A stretch of DNA of 64,000 nucleotides from Bacteroidetes bacterium UBA7674 (lineage in GTDB: Bacteria > Bacteroidota > Bacteroidia > Chitinophagales > Chitinophagaceae). Shown one piece after another: positions 31,902 to 39,658 of the stretch. The notes beneath the pieces were generated by a model, which saw nothing but the letters and a program-made list of their open reading frames with translations, did not search any database and was not told the DNA's origin. The stretch's first letter is position 1; every line of letters starts with the position of its first letter. The position numbers and the translations under genes were made by a program. The stretch spans positions 620,001 through 684,000 of the forward strand of contig DLHG01000013.1 of the NCBI GenBank assembly GCA_002483105.1, in the 5' to 3' direction.

Positions 31902-32303
31902 ATGACCAATTCCTTTTCGTATTCAGATTCCTCATTTTACACAAACGATCATGAGTGGATAGTTTTTGAAGGCATTGTAGCATATGTGGGTGTTTGCCCC
32001 TTTAAGCTCATTGGCCTCGGAACGATCAAAAAAATAGAATTTGTAGATCAGTCTGCAAGATTTGACAAGGGCGCTTGCTTCGCGACCATATTTTCGGAGG
32101 AATATGAAATAAAGATACATATGCCTGTTGATGGCTGGGTAATAGAAAGCAATATGAGAACAGCGGAGACGCCCTCCCATATAACACAGGGGATAAAGGC
32201 GGGTTGGATGGCTAAGATAAGGCCGGTTGCTCCTTACTCACGACAGGGACTACTACAGGCAGAGCAGTATAAGCAGAAAATAAAAAAGAAAGCGCATTCA
32301 TGA
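31902..32303 (+). CDS. GcvH-like protein lacking the lipoyl lysine
   Basis: The ATG at 31902 gives 133 residues. FYTNDHEWIVFEGIVAYVGVCPFKL aligns with the YTxxHEWVxxEGxxATVGI start of glycine cleavage H protein. RFDKGACFATIFSEEYEIKI then aligns without gaps with the lipoyl loop, and MPVDGWVIESN with APVSGEIVAVN. In that alignment the lipoylated Lys is replaced by Glu67, so the protein probably cannot shuttle aminomethyl groups. The genuine gcvP/T are not here. It heads a tight operon (ATGA overlap with the methyltransferase) behind Crp-type sites. Similar lysine-less H-like proteins have been seen but not explained. Confidence 0.8.
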   Translation: MTNSFSYSDSSFYTNDHEWIVFEGIVAYVGVCPFKLIGLGTIKKIEFVDQSARFDKGACFATIFSEEYEIKIHMPVDGWVIESNMRTAETPSHITQGIKAGWMAKIRPVAPYSRQGLLQAEQYKQKIKKKAHS

Positions 32304-32902
32304 ATCAGGAAAGGATATTATCACCCACAGAATATTTAAGCACTGACTTAAAGTTCAACCTGTTATATCCCCGGCCGATCCGGTCGTTGGCCCAAAGACA
32401 CTGGACCCCGCTACGAATTGCCCGATGGGCTGCAGAATTTTTAGGTACAGAACCGGGAAGCAAAATACTTGACATAGGAAGTGGTGTAGGCAAATTTTGC
32501 CTTGCCGGAAGTTTATGTGCTCCCGCTGTCAATTTTTACGGGGTTGAGCAAAGAGAATACCTGATAGATCATGCTCTTGCGGCACAAGAAACCTTAGGAG
32601 TTGACAATGTACACTTCATACACGGCAACTTTACGCAACTGAACTTTAGCCAGTATGATCATTTTTATTTTTTCAATTCCTTTTACGAGAACCTGGATGA
32701 TTATGAAAGGATAGATGAAACGATCAGCTATTCAGAAGGATTGTATGAATACTATGCCCGTCATCTGTACAACGGTCTAAGAAGTATGCCGAAGGGCACT
32801 AAAATAGCTTCTTACCATACTTTGTGGCATGAGATACCCGGCGAATACAGAATGGTGGAATCGTTGGAAAATGGCGCGTTGAATTTCTGGATCAAAAAAT
32901 GA
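32300..32902 (+). CDS. Class I SAM-dependent methyltransferase
   Basis: A 200-residue methyltransferase with motif I ILDIGSGVGKFCLAGSL near residues 51-67, an acidic residue after the second strand (FYGVEQREYLID) and motif IV-like FYFFNSFYENLDDYE. No target is predictable; the DxGxGxG and GVE arrangement is like DOT1-like or UbiE-like folds. It overlaps the preceding gene by 4 bp (ATGA) and the following small peptide gene by 4 bp, so the three are translationally coupled. Likely controlled by the neighbouring Crp-type regulator. Confidence 0.82.
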   Translation: MNQERILSPTEYLSTDLKFNLLYPRPIRSLAQRHWTPLRIARWAAEFLGTEPGSKILDIGSGVGKFCLAGSLCAPAVNFYGVEQREYLIDHALAAQETLGVDNVHFIHGNFTQLNFSQYDHFYFFNSFYENLDDYERIDETISYSEGLYEYYARHLYNGLRSMPKGTKIASYHTLWHEIPGEYRMVESLENGALNFWIKK

Positions 32903-32979
32903 AGCGATTGTTGAAATATTGGGCGATCGTGTTCTTTGCATTGCTAAGCGTAGCGATACTCTTTGCAGGTTGGTACTAG
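32899..32979 (+). CDS. 26-residue single-helix membrane peptide
   Basis: A very short frame, MKRLLKYWAIVFFALLSVAI then LFAGWY, begins with an ATG overlapping the methyltransferase stop codon by 4 bp (ATGA), as its neighbours do. It has a basic start (KRLLK) and one hydrophobic helix of about 18 residues. The coupling, good start and clean composition favour a real gene over chance. Comparable mini membrane subunits occur in respiratory complexes (CydX, CcoQ-like), but no such complex lies here. No function is claimed. Confidence 0.55.
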   Translation: MKRLLKYWAIVFFALLSVAILFAGWY

Positions 32980-33010
32980 CGCAGGTTAGGTCGTAAATGA
33001 AAAACAAGCC

Positions 33011-33310
33011 ATGAACAAGAAGAGCAACCTTGATGATTACCGACATAATCTTGTTGATAAAATTTTGCATTCCGGTTCATACGAGGAAGTAAAAAGGTAT
33101 TTATTAACGGCGATATGCAGTTTAGAAAAACATAAAATAAACGGCCACCTCGTGGAGCGGTTCATTGATAAAATCCTGAGCCAGTTACATGGTTTGAGTT
33201 TGCTGGATATGGATGTGAAGCACCTGGTGAATGTACGGTATGCGAAAATGCAACTGGAGAAGATAAAAGCGACCCGGTGTAAAATAAAGGTGGAAAATGT
33301 TCAAACCTAA
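33011..33310 (+). CDS. Small alpha-helical protein, unknown function
   Basis: A 99-residue, all-helical, cytoplasmic protein: DDYRHNLVDKILHSGSYEEVKRYLLTAICSLEKHKINGHLVERFIDKILSQLHGLS, with no known motif. It lies 31 bp after the mini membrane peptide and overlaps the SulP gene by 14 bp, so it belongs to the same operon. It could be a partner or regulator of the transporter, but that is only from context. Confidence 0.65.
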   Translation: MNKKSNLDDYRHNLVDKILHSGSYEEVKRYLLTAICSLEKHKINGHLVERFIDKILSQLHGLSLLDMDVKHLVNVRYAKMQLEKIKATRCKIKVENVQT

Positions 33311-34961
33311 AATAATAGATGCGTTAAAGAACTATAATACACAGTTGTTTTATAAAGACGCAGTGGCAGGCTTAATTGTAGGTGTAGTGGCGCTACCGCT
33401 GGCAATAGCCTTTGCGATTGCTTCCGGTGTATCTCCTGAAAAAGGCATCATCACGGCAATCATCGCGGGCTTTATCATTTCGTTGCTGGGCGGAAGCCGC
33501 GTGCAGATAGGTGGGCCAACAGGTGCGTTTATTGTGATAGTATATGGCGTGGTGCAGCAGTATGGATTGAACGGGCTGATAATAGCCACACTCATGGCAG
33601 GTGTACTACTGATATTGATGGGGGTGGCGAAGCTGGGGAATATCATTAAACTGGTGCCTTTTCCTGTCATCGTAGGATTTACATCAGGGGTGGCGGTCAT
33701 CATTTTTTCGTCAGAGATGAAAGACCTCTTCGGCCTGAATATGGCGCAAATACCAGTGGGCTTTATCGACAAGTGGATAGCCTATGTGCAGCATATCCCC
33801 ACTTACAATATCTATGCGGCCGGTGTGGCGTTTTTTACCCTGCAGATCATTATTTTCTGGCCAACGGTGACGATGAAGATACCCGGCTCGCTGGTAGCCA
33901 TTTTAGTTACCACCGCTGCTGTTTATTATTTTGATCTGCCCGTAGAAACTATCGGCAGCAGGTTTGGTGAAATATCTGCATCCTTGCCGACTCCTGCCTT
34001 CCCCCAAATAGATATGACAGTGCTGCAAAACCTGGTAAAACCAGCTATCACAATTGCTTTGCTGGGCGCGATAGAGTCATTGCTCTCTGCAGTAGTGGCT
34101 GATGGTATGACCGGGGGCAACCACCGGTCGAATACGGAATTAATAGCGCAGGGTACGGCCAATATATTTTCGTCCTTATTTGGCGGCATACCCTCCACAG
34201 GCGCTATAGCCCGGACGGCAACGAATATAAAAAGCGGAGCAAAGACGCCAGTGGCGGGAATAGTACATGCTGTTACGCTGCTGGTTATACTATTGTTCGT
34301 AGGCAAACTGGCAGCACTTATACCTATGGCCACACTGGGGGGTATACTGGTGGTAGTGGCTTACAACATGAGCGAGATGAAAAATTTCGTTTCTGTACTC
34401 AAAGGGTCGAAAAGTGATGCTGCGGTGCTGGTAGTTACCTTCCTGCTCACCGTTCTGGTGGACCTGACCGTGGCTATAGAAGCTGGGCTTGTACTGGCAA
34501 CATTCCTCTTCATGCGCAAAATGATACAACAGAGTGGTGTGAAAGAAATAGAGGCAGAGGCTAAAGACCTTGACAGGAATACATTGCCAGGAGGGGTAGA
34601 AATATTTGAATTAAGCGGCCCCTTGTTTTTTGGTGCAGCGTATAAGTTCAAAGACGCAATGCGGCTGATTGAAAAGCCACCAAAGGTGCTTATCCTCCGG
34701 ATGAAGAATGTTCCGGTCATTGATGCGACAGGTATCCATGTGCTCAAAGAGATCATAAGGGATATAGAGCAGAAAGGTACTAAGCTCATACTTGCTGAAG
34801 TGAATAATGAACAGGTTCTGGCGGAATTGAAAAGATCGCGTGTGCTTTTCATGATAGGGAAAGCCAATGTAGTGCAAAGCCATAGCAGCGCTGTAAAGAG
34901 GAGTTTGGAGATATTGAAAACAGTAAACCATTCCCGTCCCAACGGAGTCGGGACGGGATAA
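33297..34961 (+). CDS. SulP-family anion transporter with STAS domain
   Basis: A 554-residue transporter. The membrane part (1-420) has the SulP pattern: DAVAGLIVGVVALPLAIAFAIASGVSPEKG, GGSRVQIGGPTGAFIVIVYG, IALLGAIESLLSAVVADGMTGG and the FGGIPSTGAIARTATNIKSGAKTPVAGI loop. The STAS domain (about 435-545) includes VEIFELSGPLFFGAAYKFKD and LRMKNVPVIDATGIHVLKEI. SulP proteins carry sulfate, bicarbonate or other anions across the inner membrane; the substrate is not deducible. It ends the Crp-linked operon that starts at 31902. STAS retention suggests regulation by nucleotide or partner binding. Confidence 0.95.
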   Translation: MFKPKIIDALKNYNTQLFYKDAVAGLIVGVVALPLAIAFAIASGVSPEKGIITAIIAGFIISLLGGSRVQIGGPTGAFIVIVYGVVQQYGLNGLIIATLMAGVLLILMGVAKLGNIIKLVPFPVIVGFTSGVAVIIFSSEMKDLFGLNMAQIPVGFIDKWIAYVQHIPTYNIYAAGVAFFTLQIIIFWPTVTMKIPGSLVAILVTTAAVYYFDLPVETIGSRFGEISASLPTPAFPQIDMTVLQNLVKPAITIALLGAIESLLSAVVADGMTGGNHRSNTELIAQGTANIFSSLFGGIPSTGAIARTATNIKSGAKTPVAGIVHAVTLLVILLFVGKLAALIPMATLGGILVVVAYNMSEMKNFVSVLKGSKSDAAVLVVTFLLTVLVDLTVAIEAGLVLATFLFMRKMIQQSGVKEIEAEAKDLDRNTLPGGVEIFELSGPLFFGAAYKFKDAMRLIEKPPKVLILRMKNVPVIDATGIHVLKEIIRDIEQKGTKLILAEVNNEQVLAELKRSRVLFMIGKANVVQSHSSAVKRSLEILKTVNHSRPNGVGTG

Positions 34962-34969
34962 ATGCGCGA

Positions 34970-35015
34970 CCTTTCTTATATTGCTTAGTGTAATTACTAC
35001 TATAGGAGAATACCG
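34970..35015 (+). repeat. 46-bp direct repeat, left copy
   Basis: CCTTTCTTATATTGCTTAGT followed by GTAATTACTACTATAGGAGAATACC is about 85% identical to 37126-37171. The right copy covers the stop codon and last codons of glutamate dehydrogenase. The two copies bracket the DUF4394 gene. Confidence 0.65.
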
Positions 35016-35114
35016 GTTACTGCCTGGTGTGATCACGCCCATAACATTAGAATTCTCTAATCAGCAAACCATAATTGCCTTGTGTGCGTATATAAGCAAA
35101 AATAGACACTGCTT

Positions 35115-37001
35115 ATGTTACGTAAAATCTTACTTTCAACATCACTAATTACTTCCTTATGTGGAGGTTACGCGCAAGCCCAGACGGTTGTGGGACTCAC
35201 CGCAAGTAACCAACTAACGACATTTAATGCCTCAGCGCCGGGAACACTAAGCGCTACTATTGCTGTAACAGGCATAGACGCAGGCCAGATGATAGTGGGC
35301 ATGGACTTTAGGCCGAATACGGGACAATTATATGCCCTGGGCTATGACAACATGACCAACAGCGCAAGATTGTACACTATTAATTATACCACGGGTGTGG
35401 CTACAGGTATAGGCACAGCAGTTACCCTGGGTCTGGGAGCGGGCAATGTAGGTTTTGATTTTAACCCGACAGTTGACAGGATCCGTGTAGTAGGGGCAAA
35501 TGGTGCCAACTACAGGCTTCACCCGGTAACTGGTGCTATCGCTGCTACCGATGGCAACCTTGCTTATGCAGCAGGTGATGTCAACGAAATGGCTACGGCT
35601 TCAATCGGTTCGGTAGCTTATACTAATAGCTATATAGGTGCTGAGACCACTACGCTTTATGACATTGATGATGCCCTGGATGTACTGGTTTTGCAGAATC
35701 CGCCTAATAATGGTACGTTAAATACTGTAGGGCCCCTAAGTGTGAATGTATCAGATATCGACATTTATTTTGACTCCACAAGCCAAACCAATACCGCATA
35801 TCTGGCAGCAAACATAGGGGGTGTAGAAAGCTTGTACACATTAAATCTTACGACGGCGGCTACTACGCTGGTGGGCACAATAGGAATGGGTGTTACACCA
35901 ATGAAGGATATCGCAGTGGTTATCAACCGTAATACGCCGCCGATGGTGGGTACTATGATGTATGGTCTTACAAGGGCTACGCGTAACCTGATAACTTTTG
36001 ACAGTGAAAATCCTCAATATATCAGGACTTTGATGCCAACTACAGGTGTTACAATGGGACAAGTGATAGTAGGTATGGACGTTCGTCCTGCCACATTGCA
36101 GTTGTATGCACTGGGTTATAATTCTAGCAATAATGAATACCAGGTTTATACAGTAGACCCAGCAACAGCAGTATTGACATCCGTAGCCGCCCCGGGCACT
36201 ATGATGCTGGGGACGGGCCGCGTAGGTTTTGATTTCAATCCTACAGTGGACAGGATTAGGGTAACAAGCAGCAATGGCGCCAACTACCGCGTACATCCTG
36301 TAACGGGTGCTGTAGCAGCAACAGATACCATGCTGGCTTATGCTACAGGTGACGTTTCATTCGGTGTTATGCCGAATGTGGGTAGTGTGGCCTATACCAA
36401 CAGCTACATGGGCACTACATCTACCATGTTGTATGCAATGGACGATACGCTGGGCTCTTTACTGTCGGTACCTGCACCTAACTCAGGTATGCTGACTACA
36501 TTGAATGCGAATTTGTTCATGCTGAATATGACCGACCTGACCACGGACATCGATTTCTATTTTGATTCTACAGGTGCGGGTTCTAATATCGGTTATGTAT
36601 CGGCCAACGGGGCAGGTACCAACAATGATATGCTGTACAAGATGACAACGATTGGTACACCTACCATGAACGGCTCTATAGGCTTTGGTGTCGGCGTACT
36701 GGACATTGCAGCGCAGTTGTTGTACACTGGTGTAACGCCATTAAGCATCACTAATGTAAATGCTACACAGAGTGGTTTCGCAGTGTATCCTAATCCTGCA
36801 ACTGACGTGCTGAATATTCAACTGGAAACCGCTGCAAATAAAGTGGACCTGATGATAACGGACGTGGTAGGCAAGCAAGTGATGAGCCAACCTTTACAGA
36901 ACAATATAGTTTCTGTGAATGCACTACCTGTAGGCATATACATTATACATATTGCAGCTGATGGTGTGAATTACGCCCCGGTGAAGTTTGTAAAGAAATA
37001 A
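35115..37001 (+). CDS. Secreted protein with two DUF4394 domains and a T9SS tail
   Basis: A 628-residue surface protein. Signal peptide to about residue 22 (GGYAQAQ). Two DUF4394 domains follow (about 25-275 and 280-545). Each has GQMIVGMDxRPxTxQLYALGY, GxGxVGFDFNPTVDRIRV then NYRxHPVTGAxAATDxxLAYA and a VAYTNSYxG strand. The halves are roughly 50% identical, a clear internal duplication. The last 80 residues (FAVYPNPATDVLNIQ ... LMITDVVGKQVMSQ ... ALPVGIYIIHIAADG) are a type A T9SS sorting domain. DUF4394 is a beta-propeller-like extracellular domain with no known activity. Threonine- and methionine-rich, Gly-rich composition. Confidence 0.9.
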   Translation: MLRKILLSTSLITSLCGGYAQAQTVVGLTASNQLTTFNASAPGTLSATIAVTGIDAGQMIVGMDFRPNTGQLYALGYDNMTNSARLYTINYTTGVATGIGTAVTLGLGAGNVGFDFNPTVDRIRVVGANGANYRLHPVTGAIAATDGNLAYAAGDVNEMATASIGSVAYTNSYIGAETTTLYDIDDALDVLVLQNPPNNGTLNTVGPLSVNVSDIDIYFDSTSQTNTAYLAANIGGVESLYTLNLTTAATTLVGTIGMGVTPMKDIAVVINRNTPPMVGTMMYGLTRATRNLITFDSENPQYIRTLMPTTGVTMGQVIVGMDVRPATLQLYALGYNSSNNEYQVYTVDPATAVLTSVAAPGTMMLGTGRVGFDFNPTVDRIRVTSSNGANYRVHPVTGAVAATDTMLAYATGDVSFGVMPNVGSVAYTNSYMGTTSTMLYAMDDTLGSLLSVPAPNSGMLTTLNANLFMLNMTDLTTDIDFYFDSTGAGSNIGYVSANGAGTNNDMLYKMTTIGTPTMNGSIGFGVGVLDIAAQLLYTGVTPLSITNVNATQSGFAVYPNPATDVLNIQLETAANKVDLMITDVVGKQVMSQPLQNNIVSVNALPVGIYIIHIAADGVNYAPVKFVKK

Positions 37002-37103
37002 GACATAGGAGTGCGGATGACAAAGAACGGCTGCCGGAAACGGTGGCCGTTTTTCTTACGTTTAAATGTCCCATACTTCAAATGTGTAGGACGTCTTTAA
37101 AGC

Positions 37104-37132
37104 AGAAAGGCTTCCGATATGGAAGCCTTTCT
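37104..37132. terminator. Terminator, AAGGCTTCC type
   Basis: AGAAAGGCTTCC-(5)-GGAAGCCTTTCT between the plus-strand DUF4394 gene and the convergent glutamate dehydrogenase gene. Preceded by TCTTTAAAGC, as in the terminator at 30586. Confidence 0.85.
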
Positions 37133-37171
37133 TATGTTGAGTAATGTAATTACTACTATGGGAAGATACCC
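37126..37171 (+). repeat. 46-bp direct repeat, right copy
   Basis: The partner of 34970-35015. It contains TGTAATTACTACTATGGGA and overlaps the 3' end of the glutamate dehydrogenase gene (stop codon at 37156-37158). Confidence 0.65.
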
Positions 37172-38571
37172 AGTTCTTCGTAAGCAACACCTACTTTGTC
37201 TATCGCAACGATGAAGGCAGCAGTGCGCATGTCCGTCATATTGTGTTTCAGCATAGCTTCACGGATCTCATGGTAAGAGCCGATCATTGTGTCTTCCAGG
37301 CCGGAGTAAACTAAATCTACTTCATCAGGACCGTGTAACAACTGGCGGCGTTCGATCTCAGTAACCGTTTTACCAGTAAGGCCTTCTACAGATTTCAGGA
37401 TAGCATTGTTCTGGTTCTCGCTGAAACGCTTGTCCATACGTCCGAAACGAACGTGGCTCAGGTTTTTCAACCACTCGAAGTATGATACTGTAACACCACC
37501 TGCGTTCAGGTACATATCAGGAACGATGATAGCGCCTTTCTTCAACAGTATTTCATCTGCTTCAGGAGTAAGAGGGCCGTTAGCACCTTCGCCTATTATC
37601 TTAGCTTGAATGCGGTCAGCATTAGAAGCGTTGATCACGTTCTCAAGAGCTGCAGGTATCAGGATATCGCAAGGTTGTTCCAATGTTGCGAGGCTGTTCT
37701 TGATGTCAGTAGCACCAGGGAAGCCAAGGATAGAACCTGTAGACTTACGGTGCGCAACAACAGCTTCCAGGTCAAGGCCTGCCTCGTTGTAGATACCACC
37801 TTCATACTCAGCAAGACCTACGATGATAGAACCTGCCTCGTAGAAGAACTTAGCAGCATGGTAGCCCACGTTACCCAAGCCTTGTACTATTACTTTCTTA
37901 CCTGCTACACCTGTAGTCAGGCCAATGTTTTTCATGTCTTCAGCAGTGTTGCACAGCTCACGGATACCGTAGAATACACCAAGGCCTGTAGCCTCAGTAC
38001 GACCACGAACACCACCCTGGCTTACAGGCTTACCTGTAACACAACCCAGTGCATCAATTTCACCCGGGCGAAGAGAAGCGTATGTATCAGCTATCCAGCT
38101 CATTTCACGTGCGCCTGTACCATAATCAGGAGCAGGAACGTCGATACCAGGACCGATGAAGTTTTTCTTCACCAGTTCAGAAGCATAACGACGAGTTATT
38201 TTTTCCAGTTCGAATGGAGTATAATTTTTAGGATTGATCTTGATACCACCTTTAGCGCCACCGAAAGGAACGTTAACGATAGCACACTTATAAGTCATAA
38301 GCGCAGCAAGTGCCATTACCTCATCCTGGTTCACGTCCATGCTGTAACGGATACCACCTTTACAAGGAAGCTTGTGGTGAGAGTGTTGTACACGGTAAGC
38401 TTCAACTACTTCAATTTTTTCACCGATGCGAACCGGGAACTTCATTTGTAAAACTGAGTTACAAGCCTTGATCTGTTCGAGGATGCCTTTTTCAAAACGG
38501 GTATGAGTCGCTGCTTTATCAAAATTGCGTTCCACACCCTGGAAGAAGCTGTAATGAGCTGTGTTTGACAT
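37156..38571 (-). CDS. gdhA: Glutamate dehydrogenase (Glu/Leu/Phe/Val dehydrogenase family)
   Basis: A 471-residue hexameric-type dehydrogenase that interconverts glutamate and 2-oxoglutarate plus ammonia. Catalytic motifs are PFGGAKGGIKINP near residue 100 (with the K of G-A-K-G-G), the substrate-binding GGIRYSMDVNQDEV and APDYGTGAREMSWIADTY. The Rossmann domain has VIVQGLGNVGYHAAKFFYEAG near 230. Length is slightly greater than the 420-450 usual for the Gdh class. A stand-alone gene just after the ccmD gene. Specificity for Glu is inferred. Confidence 0.94.
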   Translation of the reverse strand: MSNTAHYSFFQGVERNFDKAATHTRFEKGILEQIKACNSVLQMKFPVRIGEKIEVVEAYRVQHSHHKLPCKGGIRYSMDVNQDEVMALAALMTYKCAIVNVPFGGAKGGIKINPKNYTPFELEKITRRYASELVKKNFIGPGIDVPAPDYGTGAREMSWIADTYASLRPGEIDALGCVTGKPVSQGGVRGRTEATGLGVFYGIRELCNTAEDMKNIGLTTGVAGKKVIVQGLGNVGYHAAKFFYEAGSIIVGLAEYEGGIYNEAGLDLEAVVAHRKSTGSILGFPGATDIKNSLATLEQPCDILIPAALENVINASNADRIQAKIIGEGANGPLTPEADEILLKKGAIIVPDMYLNAGGVTVSYFEWLKNLSHVRFGRMDKRFSENQNNAILKSVEGLTGKTVTEIERRQLLHGPDEVDLVYSGLEDTMIGSYHEIREAMLKHNMTDMRTAAFIVAIDKVGVAYEELGIFP

Positions 38572-38601
38572 ATTATTTTAGTTATGAGAAAATTGATTGA
38601 A

Positions 38602-38811
38602 TTATTGTTCCTTTTCGAGTTTGGTTATTTTTCGGTCCATGCGCACAAGAAGCGCGATAATTCCCGCAAATATAGTAGCTAATACTAAAACGACCACGTA
38701 AATTTTGCCGTCTGCGCGAAGGCCATCAGCCATTTCAACATCGTTAGGTTGAGCCATTGCAGCTACTGTGGAAAGTGTCAGCAGCAAGGTTAATATATGG
38801 TTTTTACGCAT
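38602..38811 (-). CDS. ccmD: CcmD-like small membrane protein
   Basis: The ATG at 38811 gives 69 residues. A cleavable-looking N-terminal segment (HILTLLLTLSTVAAMAQ) is followed by a short loop and one membrane helix (IYVVVLVLATIFAGIIALLVRMDRKITKLEKEQ). CcmD proteins stabilise the CcmC-CcmE haem complex. The gene overlaps the CcmC-like gene by 8 bp, which supports the call. Bacteroidota versions are longer than the 40-60 residue proteobacterial CcmD. Confidence 0.75.
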   Translation of the reverse strand: MRKNHILTLLLTLSTVAAMAQPNDVEMADGLRADGKIYVVVLVLATIFAGIIALLVRMDRKITKLEKEQ

Positions 38812-39511
38812 TGGATGAATTCTTTTGATTGCCATTGAAAACAGGGCCGTTAGCATTCTCCCTTTTATATATCAGTAAGCCTGTTCGGATCTTTAATGTT
38901 GCTATCCAGAAGCTGAGCAATATCCAGCCTATGATGGCAGGGTAGAAGACCATACGCATATCGCTGTCTAGATCATACTTAGCAAAAGCGGGATTGCCAC
39001 CATTACCCGGATGCAGGGAATCTACCATTCTCGGGAGTATCCATATCAACGGAATGATGAGTGCGAAAGCGAAGATGTTATACACAGCACTGATCTTAGC
39101 GCGTTTCTCTTCGTCCTTCATGCCGTTACGCAGTATAGCGTAAGCAAAGTAGGTGAGCATACATAGCGCAGTACCCAATTCCTTAGGGTCGTTGCTCCAG
39201 GGGCTGCCCCATGTGTAAGTAGCCCATTCCATGCCTGTAAGCATACCATAGATACTGAAGGCGATACCAACATTGGTATAGCTGACAGCGTATATATCGT
39301 GCTTAAGGTCGGAACTGCGGAGATATTTAATAGAATAAATGGCCCCGGCAGTGAACAATGCCATCATGGCGAACCACATGGGGACGTGGAAGTAAAGGTT
39401 ACGAATGGTCTCGTTCAGGATAGCCAGACGAGGAACCGGTAACAGCAAGCCGCCGATAATAGCGAAACCCACGAGTAAAACACTAAGCACTTTCCACCAG
39501 GAACTGCGCAT
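38804..39511 (-). CDS. ccmC: CcmC/CcsA-like haem export membrane protein
   Basis: The ATG at 39511 gives 235 residues; the TTG start to 39532 adds seven. Six membrane helices surround the family's Trp-rich motif: MEWATYTWGSPWSNDPKELGTA, where WGSPW and the following acid correspond to the WWD region that handles haem. Upstream His and helices ATYTWG ... FYPAIIGWILLSF fit. CcmC delivers haem for cytochrome c maturation, in the inner membrane. It follows a GldN-like gene and a CcmB gene on the same strand, and overlaps ccmD. Confidence 0.88.
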   Translation of the reverse strand: MRSSWWKVLSVLLVGFAIIGGLLLPVPRLAILNETIRNLYFHVPMWFAMMALFTAGAIYSIKYLRSSDLKHDIYAVSYTNVGIAFSIYGMLTGMEWATYTWGSPWSNDPKELGTALCMLTYFAYAILRNGMKDEEKRAKISAVYNIFAFALIIPLIWILPRMVDSLHPGNGGNPAFAKYDLDSDMRMVFYPAIIGWILLSFWIATLKIRTGLLIYKRENANGPVFNGNQKNSSNA

Positions 39512-39600
39512 GTGGCAAATAAATTTTTGCAAATGTAGGTTTTTTTAACTCTTAAAGGGGCAATTATGAGCAGTGGTTCATTTTGTGGATAAATAAAATA

Positions 39601-39630
39601 AATAGCCCTGATGCGTGCATCAGGGCTATT
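39601..39630 (-). terminator. Terminator after the GldN-like gene
   Basis: AATAGCCCTGATGC-GTG-CATCAGGGCTATT, 28 bp past the GldN-like stop codon. The ccmC promoter must therefore lie in 39512-39600. Confidence 0.85.
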
Positions 39631-39658
39631 ATATAAAGAATTTCGGTTCTCCGGAGAA

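Noticed and set aside
37606..38451. A 281-codon plus-strand frame opposite glutamate dehydrogenase
   Set aside because: Same reason: a shadow of the real gene's codon pattern.
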